DNA of 7,833 bases from an uncultured Erysipelotrichaceae bacterium (lineage in GTDB: Bacteria > Bacillota_I > Bacilli_A > Erysipelotrichales > Erysipelotrichaceae): NCBI GenBank assembly GCA_947575425.1, contig CANPNQ010000040.1:1-7833 (forward strand). Reading direction: 5' to 3'. Within the stretch, counting starts at the first letter, position 1. Each line of letters opens with the position of its first letter. The notes under the pieces are model-generated. The model was not told the DNA's origin. It did no database searches and saw only the letters and a list, made by a program, of their open reading frames with translations. The position numbers were made by a program, and so were the translations under genes. This document shows, one piece after another, positions 5,399 through 7,833 of this stretch.

Positions 5399-6971
5399 GG
5401 GTTATCGCAGTTTAAGACTGCTTATCATCGTGTTTCTGTTTGTTTCTGTGGTACTGCCCTTGATCGCTCTGATCACCCATATGGATCCTGCGGATATTTC
5501 GATCGTATTTCAATCACCGCAATTTGGACCGATGATCAAAAATTCATTGATTACTACTACTGTGGCAACTTTGATTTCTGTCTCGATCGCATTTGGATTG
5601 GCATGGTGCGTCAATCGTTCCGCCATGCGGTATCGTGCTGTTTTTTCGATGCTATTTACGCTGCCGATGCTTATCCCCAGCATTTCTCATGGACAAGGCT
5701 TGGTGATTTTATTTGGTGATAACGGAATATTGACGAATCTTTTGGGGATCAATATCAATTTGTACGGTTATGTGGGTATCATCATCGGATCGGTGTTGTA
5801 TTCCTTTCCTCCGGCCTTTTTGATGCTAACGGATGTTTTTCATTATGAGGACTATACGACTTATGAGGCCGCAAGGGTACTTGGCTTATCCAAGACGCAG
5901 CAATTTTTGACGATCACCTTACCTAATATGAAACGACCGTTGATATCAGCGATTTTTGCGACGTTTACTTTGATCTTCACCGATTACGGTGTACCGCTGA
6001 TGGTGGGCGGAAAGATGATGACCTTGCCGGTGTATATGTATCGAGAGGTCATTGGTTTGCTTGATTTCTCCAAGGGTACGATCATCGGTATGATCTTATT
6101 AATACCGGCACTCATTGCCTTTTTGCTGGATCTGATGAATAAGAACAGTGGCTCCAGTTCTACCGTTACACAGGATTATATGATTCAGGAAAACAAGAAG
6201 CGCGATCTGTTTGCATATGGTTTTTGTATTACGGTGATCTTTTTGATTAGCCTGCCGATTTTGGCGTTTGCGCTGTTATCCATGGTGAAGCATTATCCGA
6301 TTGATCTTTCATTTTCATTGGATAATGTCAATCAGGCGTTTGCGCTGGGGATCGGCTCCTATCTGTTAAATTCTTTGGCGATTGCCATGAGTACCGCTAT
6401 GGTTGGTGTATGCTTGACTTACTTCTGTGCCTATGTGACAGCGCGGGCAAAGCGAAGTGTTACTACGATGGCGCTGCATCTGATCTCCATGGTATCTTTG
6501 GCTATACCCGGTATTGTGTTGGGCTTGAGTTATGTGCTGTTGTTAAAGGGGAGTATGATCTATGGGACAATCATTGTTCTTGTGATGGTCAATGTGACCC
6601 ATTTCTTTGCCTCACCTTATTTATTGGCGTACAATTCCTTGTCCAATTTCAATGAAAAGCTGGAGGATATCTCTTTAACGATGGGGATTAGTAAGCTGAG
6701 GATGCTGCTGGATGTGTATATTCCATGTACCAAGGCGACGATTGTTGAAATGTTTTCCTATCTGTTTGTGAATGCTATGGTGACGATTTCGGCAGTATCG
6801 TTTCTCGCAAATTTCAAAAATATGCCGGTCGCATTGATGATTCCGCAATTTGATTCACAATCATTAATTGAGGCGACCGCATTCATTTCGCTGTTGATTC
6901 TCGTGGTGAATGGTCTCATGAAGATCATTGTGTATTTCGTGAAGCGTTATATTTTTGCACATGAGGGATAG
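5388..6971 (+). CDS. ABC importer permease with two fused transmembrane domains
   Basis: A 527-residue membrane protein forming the whole channel in one chain, as in FbpB-type iron permeases and unlike the separate PhnU/PhnV of Salmonella. Two homologous halves, each of about six membrane segments, flank a polar linker near residues 250-280 (KNSGSSS onward). Each half has the EAA coupling loop that docks on the ATPase: EAARVLGLSK from E160, and the less typical EDISLTMGISK from E426. In-frame codons continue upstream to about 5250, but they lie inside the ATPase gene. ATG 5388 has AGGAAG about 8 bases upstream and gives a normal start, with a hydrophobic segment at residues 9-30. It is the last gene of the operon. 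I see no strong terminator after it. Confidence 0.92.
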   Translation: MKNRGYRSLRLLIIVFLFVSVVLPLIALITHMDPADISIVFQSPQFGPMIKNSLITTTVATLISVSIAFGLAWCVNRSAMRYRAVFSMLFTLPMLIPSISHGQGLVILFGDNGILTNLLGININLYGYVGIIIGSVLYSFPPAFLMLTDVFHYEDYTTYEAARVLGLSKTQQFLTITLPNMKRPLISAIFATFTLIFTDYGVPLMVGGKMMTLPVYMYREVIGLLDFSKGTIIGMILLIPALIAFLLDLMNKNSGSSSTVTQDYMIQENKKRDLFAYGFCITVIFLISLPILAFALLSMVKHYPIDLSFSLDNVNQAFALGIGSYLLNSLAIAMSTAMVGVCLTYFCAYVTARAKRSVTTMALHLISMVSLAIPGIVLGLSYVLLLKGSMIYGTIIVLVMVNVTHFFASPYLLAYNSLSNFNEKLEDISLTMGISKLRMLLDVYIPCTKATIVEMFSYLFVNAMVTISAVSFLANFKNMPVALMIPQFDSQSLIEATAFISLLILVVNGLMKIIVYFVKRYIFAHEG

Positions 6972-7011
6972 GGTTATAGATTTATTTGTATGAATTGAGT
7001 TGTATGGAAAA

Positions 7012-7131
7012 ATGGAAGATATCCGATCAAGTGATTTGTTTGTTCTTGATGCGGGTGTCTTTTTCTTTGGCTTGGCATTTGGTATGATTGCATGGTGGTA
7101 TGGTGGCGTGGCGGAGGAGAAAATCTTTTGA
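7012..7131 (+). CDS. Possible small membrane protein, unknown
   Basis: A 39-residue frame from ATG 7012 to TGA 7129-7131, in the gap between the permease and asnA. It contains one hydrophobic stretch (FVLDAGVFFFGLAFGMIAWW, residues 10-29) followed by a short charged tail, like many single-pass small proteins. There is no convincing ribosome site, only GGAAAA directly upstream, and no recognised family. A different frame of 27 codons (from ATG 7004) overlaps it. It could be chance. Confidence 0.22.
   Translation: MEDIRSSDLFVLDAGVFFFGLAFGMIAWWYGGVAEEKIF
7094..7117 (+). repeat. G-rich tract with seven GG pairs
   Basis: Seven GG dinucleotides occur within 24 bases (GG at 7094, 7097, 7102, 7105, 7110, 7113 and 7116), separated by 1-3 bases. 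This could form a two-tetrad G-quadruplex on the plus strand. It falls in the possible small ORF, where it encodes WWYGGVAE. Its function is unknown. Confidence 0.35.
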
Positions 7132-7215
7132 ATTGCGTTTGTTTTGAAGGGTTGGAAGCAAATGGAAAAGGAATAAAAAATGAAAAAGATCATATATTTT
7201 TCAGGGGAATTGCGC

Positions 7216-7221
7216 TATAAT
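7216..7221 (+). promoter_or_regulatory. Likely -10 element of the asnA promoter
   Basis: A perfect TATAAT stands 28 bases before the asnA start. The AT-rich sequence 7192-7200 lies at -35 distance but does not match TTGACA. Transcription from near 7228 would give a leader of about 20 bases. That leaves no room for a T-box, the usual amino-acid sensor on asparagine genes in Bacillota. Confidence 0.5.
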
Positions 7222-7248
7222 AGTGCCATTGAAAGCGGAGGAATGGAT

Positions 7249-7833
7249 ATGTCAGTCAAGGATATGATTTTACCGAAGCATTATGAGAATAAATTGGATT
7301 TGGTGACAACGGAGATTGCCATTAAATACGTAAAGGATCTGTTTGAAAAGCGATTGGCGAATCATTTGAATCTGATGCGGGTGTCGGCACCGTTGTTTGT
7401 ACAGGGGGACAGCGGCTTGAATGATAATTTGAATGGAGTGGAGCGACCCGTACATTTCGATATTAAGGAATTGGGGAGGGAGATGGAGATTGTACATTCG
7501 CTTGCAAAATGGAAGCGGATGGCATTAAAACGCTATCACATCGGCGTGAATAAGGGAATCTATACGGATATGAATGCGGTGCGCCGGGATGAGGATATGG
7601 ATCATTTGCATTCGGTGTATGTGGATCAGTGGGACTGGGAAAAAATCATCTCCCGTAAGGAGAGAGACGAGGCATTTTTGAAGCATACGGTACAGCAGAT
7701 CATGAAGGCACTATGTGAAACGCAGTCAGAAGTGATCAAGGTGTTTGAAAATCTGGAGCCGTGTATTTTTTATGTAATAACCATTGTAAAAGCGCATGAG
7801 GTTGATGTTTCACAAACCGATTTTTATCCGAAG
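7249..7833 (+). CDS. asnA: Aspartate-ammonia ligase (AsnA), 3' end outside window
   Basis: Cytosolic ammonia-dependent asparagine synthetase: aspartate + NH3 + ATP give asparagine + AMP + PPi. It is a class II tRNA-synthetase-like fold. The frame is open from 7249 to the window end (195 residues of an expected 330-340). It contains the family hallmarks DNLNGVERPVHFDIK, VHSLAKWKR (residues 81-89), GIYTDMNAVRRDED and LHSVYVDQWDWE. ATG 7249 is preferred: GGAGG (7237-7241) is seven bases upstream, and the N-terminus lines up with known AsnA proteins soon after (ILPKHYENKL). In-frame alternatives are ATG 7180, with AAAGGA about seven bases upstream, which would place the TATAAT inside the gene, and ATG 7264, which has no properly spaced site. 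AsnA has no evident link to the phosphonate genes. Confidence 0.94.
   Translation, partial: MSVKDMILPKHYENKLDLVTTEIAIKYVKDLFEKRLANHLNLMRVSAPLFVQGDSGLNDNLNGVERPVHFDIKELGREMEIVHSLAKWKRMALKRYHIGVNKGIYTDMNAVRRDEDMDHLHSVYVDQWDWEKIISRKERDEAFLKHTVQQIMKALCETQSEVIKVFENLEPCIFYVITIVKAHEVDVSQTDFYPK

Noticed and set aside
6864..7193. 109-residue minus-strand frame across the permease end and intergenic gap
   Set aside because: It is antisense to the conserved permease C-terminus, lacks a ribosome site and has low-complexity Ile/Ser/Lys/His-rich composition.

Overview
The window looks like chromosomal DNA of a low-to-mid GC Bacillota. The evidence is strong purine-rich Shine-Dalgarno sites, AsnA-type asparagine synthetase, a winged-helix/cytidylyltransferase gene and an ABC importer with fused permease domains. 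A gut Erysipelotrichia- or Clostridia-like host is a guess from protein style, not something the sequence proves. The theme is phosphonate metabolism, centred on 2-aminoethylphosphonate (AEP).

Layout. Bases 1-2162 (+) hold the 3' part of phosphonopyruvate decarboxylase (aepY), overlapping by one base a fused cytidylyltransferase/PEP mutase (aepX). A rho-independent terminator follows, then a second one serving the opposite strand. Bases 2313-3190 (-) hold a LicC/PntC-like cytidylyltransferase whose N-terminal winged-helix domain is cut off by a frameshift at about 3035-3045. Bases 3191-3641 are a divergent intergenic region with one candidate promoter per strand, a cluster of TATCC/GGATA repeats and a leader hairpin. 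Bases 3642-6971 (+) are a three-gene ABC import operon with overlapping reading frames: binding protein, ATPase, and a permease with two fused domains. Bases 6972-7248 are mostly non-coding, and the window ends inside asnA (7249 onward, +).

How the genes fit together (inference from family knowledge). PEP mutase makes phosphonopyruvate and AepY decarboxylates it to phosphonoacetaldehyde. A transaminase outside the window would then give AEP. Cytidylyltransferases, either the domain fused to AepX or the LicC/PntC-like enzyme, could activate AEP or a related phosphonate as a CMP derivative for decorating a surface glycan or lipid. The ABC importer resembles AEP/iron-type importers and could supply the same compound from outside. 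The most notable anomaly is the apparent frameshift in the winged-helix/cytidylyltransferase gene that sits between the synthesis and uptake operons. asnA appears unrelated to the phosphonate genes.
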